Shown here in pieces: positions 14,201 to 15,038 of a stretch of 15,038 bases of DNA. A program made the translations under genes and the position numbers. Source of the DNA: Bacteriovoracales bacterium. Its GTDB lineage: Bacteria > Bdellovibrionota > Bacteriovoracia > Bacteriovoracales > Bacteriovoracaceae. The notes under the pieces were generated by a model that was not told the DNA's origin, searched no databases, and saw only the letters and a list, made by a program, of their open reading frames with translations. The stretch spans positions 1 to 15,038 of the forward strand of contig SKGZ01000086.1 of NCBI GenBank assembly GCA_007117175.1, given 5' to 3'. Within the stretch, counting starts at the first letter, position 1; each line of letters begins with the position of its first letter.

Positions 14201-15038
14201 AACTTAAGTTATACTGCAAACAACATGCTTTGATAATATTATAAGTTAAAGACAAGATGGTCAGTGGACCAATTCCTCCCGGCACTGGAGTCATGGCCCT
14301 GACTTTCTTAGAAAATTCAGAGTAATTCAAATCACCGCTGACTCGATTGTTTTGATCTCGACGAATCCCCACGTCAATAAGGATTTTTTGATTCCAATCC
14401 ACCGGCCATTGGGGATCAAGACTTTCATTGCCGGTGGCGCTAATGATAATGGAATGACTTTGACACAATTGTTGTACGTTTTTGCTGTGACGGTGGGCCA
14501 AGGTGGTGGAGGCATTAAGATGATTGAGCAGCAGCATTAGCGGGCGTCCCACAATCAGACTGCGTCCAAGAATCAGAATATTTTCACCTGCTATAGGGAT
14601 TTGATAGTGATGAAGTAAACGCACCACAGCTTGAGGAGTGCAGGCAATGAGAGTGTTTTGCAAATCTCCATAGTAAAGAGACTGCACATTGGGTCCACAC
14701 AAACCGTCCACATCTTTTTGCGCGGGGATGAATTGAATAAGATCTAAGGGGTTGAGGTGGCCGGCCAGGGGCAATTGCACTAAGATTGCCTGAAAGTCTT
14801 TAGTGTTTTCAATGGCCTGGCGAAATATCAATAAATCTACATTAGCAGGCAAACGTTCAATGACACATTCAATTCCCAAGGAGTGACAAAACTGTTGTTT
14901 TTTTTGCACATAGAGCTCAGAAGCATCATCAGTGCTGGCGTTAAACACCTTGAGCTTGGGCGCAATCTTGTGGTCTTTGAGCTTAAGCACTGCATTTTCT
15001 AGTGAAGCTTTGGCCTTGCTCAGGATAGGATCAGCTGA
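14163..15038 (-). CDS. folD: FolD, methylene-THF dehydrogenase/cyclohydrolase (5' end off window)
   Basis: The frame is open to the right edge. A GTG at 14990 could serve as a start, but the 16 codons before it (ADPILSKAKASLENA) align with the first helix of FolD, so the true start is beyond 15038 and only about 5-10 residues are missing. Motifs: DDASELYVQKK with the catalytic lysine, ILVQLPL, AQKDVDGLCGPNV, CTPQAVVRLLHHY, ILGRSLIVGRPLMLLL (nucleotide binding), LIDVGIRRD and TPVPGGIGPLTI. FolD oxidises 5,10-methylene-THF and hydrolyses the product to 10-formyl-THF for purine and formyl-Met synthesis. Slightly unusual: the strand before DDAS reads LKVFNAST where LAVVLVG-type text is normal. 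Its 3' end overlaps gcvT by 38 nt in another frame. Confidence 0.95.
   Translation of the reverse strand, partial: SADPILSKAKASLENAVLKLKDHKIAPKLKVFNASTDDASELYVQKKQQFCHSLGIECVIERLPANVDLLIFRQAIENTKDFQAILVQLPLAGHLNPLDLIQFIPAQKDVDGLCGPNVQSLYYGDLQNTLIACTPQAVVRLLHHYQIPIAGENILILGRSLIVGRPLMLLLNHLNASTTLAHRHSKNVQQLCQSHSIIISATGNESLDPQWPVDWNQKILIDVGIRRDQNNRVSGDLNYSEFSKKVRAMTPVPGGIGPLTILSLTYNIIKACCLQYNLSYESIIEDNCFTR

Noticed and set aside
14163..14990. GTG at 14990 as the folD start
   Set aside because: The frame stays open to 15038 and the extra residues match the first helix of FolD, so the gene is cut by the window edge.
14201..15038. A glycine riboswitch ahead of gcvT
   Set aside because: The sequence upstream of gcvT is folD coding sequence with no intergenic space.

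Overview
The window is a gene-dense stretch of an AT-rich Gram-negative genome. It carries P- and L-ring genes, two lipoprotein signals and a TonB-type protein, so the cell has an outer membrane. The compact flg order (flgF-G-A-H-I-J-M-N-K-L), frequent TTG/GTG starts and divergent FlgH and FlgA suggest a deltaproteobacterial or Bdellovibrio/Bacteriovorax-like lineage. That is inference from style only: the window holds no rRNA or other taxonomic marker. There is no gene-free stretch longer than 300 bases, and no tRNA, rRNA, insertion sequence, CRISPR array or phage gene was seen.

Left part (1-7552, minus strand): a flagellar operon read right to left: flgF, flgG (rod), flgA (P-ring chaperone), flgH (L ring), flgI (P ring), a short flgJ-type rod protein, flgM (anti-sigma-28), flgN (chaperone), flgK and flgL (hook-filament junction; flgL runs off the left edge). 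Genes overlap or lie a few bases apart except for one 78-bp gap between flgI and flgJ. That gap holds a nested inverted repeat that, as RNA, could pair with the flgJ Shine-Dalgarno sequence, with a perfect TATAAT inside it. It separates the ring/rod genes from the checkpoint and junction genes.

Middle (7553-7704): a divergent intergenic region with candidate -10 boxes both ways and a 15-bp palindrome just upstream of the flgF ribosome-binding site.

Right-middle (7705-12314, plus strand): xseB, a lipoprotein that looks like a patatin fold with its catalytic serine lost, a bifunctional class A penicillin-binding protein with an unusual acidic insert, and a TonB/TolA-like protein. The first three are tightly packed (2-nt gap, then 4-nt overlap), suggesting an envelope-biogenesis operon.

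Right part (12330-15038, minus strand): folD (its first few codons lie beyond the right edge), gcvT and gcvH, joined by 38-nt and 4-nt overlaps. This is a one-carbon unit in which the glycine cleavage system makes 5,10-methylene-tetrahydrofolate and FolD oxidises it to 10-formyl-THF. gcvP is not in the window. Downstream is an unrecognised helical gene of about 91 residues with its own promoter-like sequence, convergent with the TonB-like gene.
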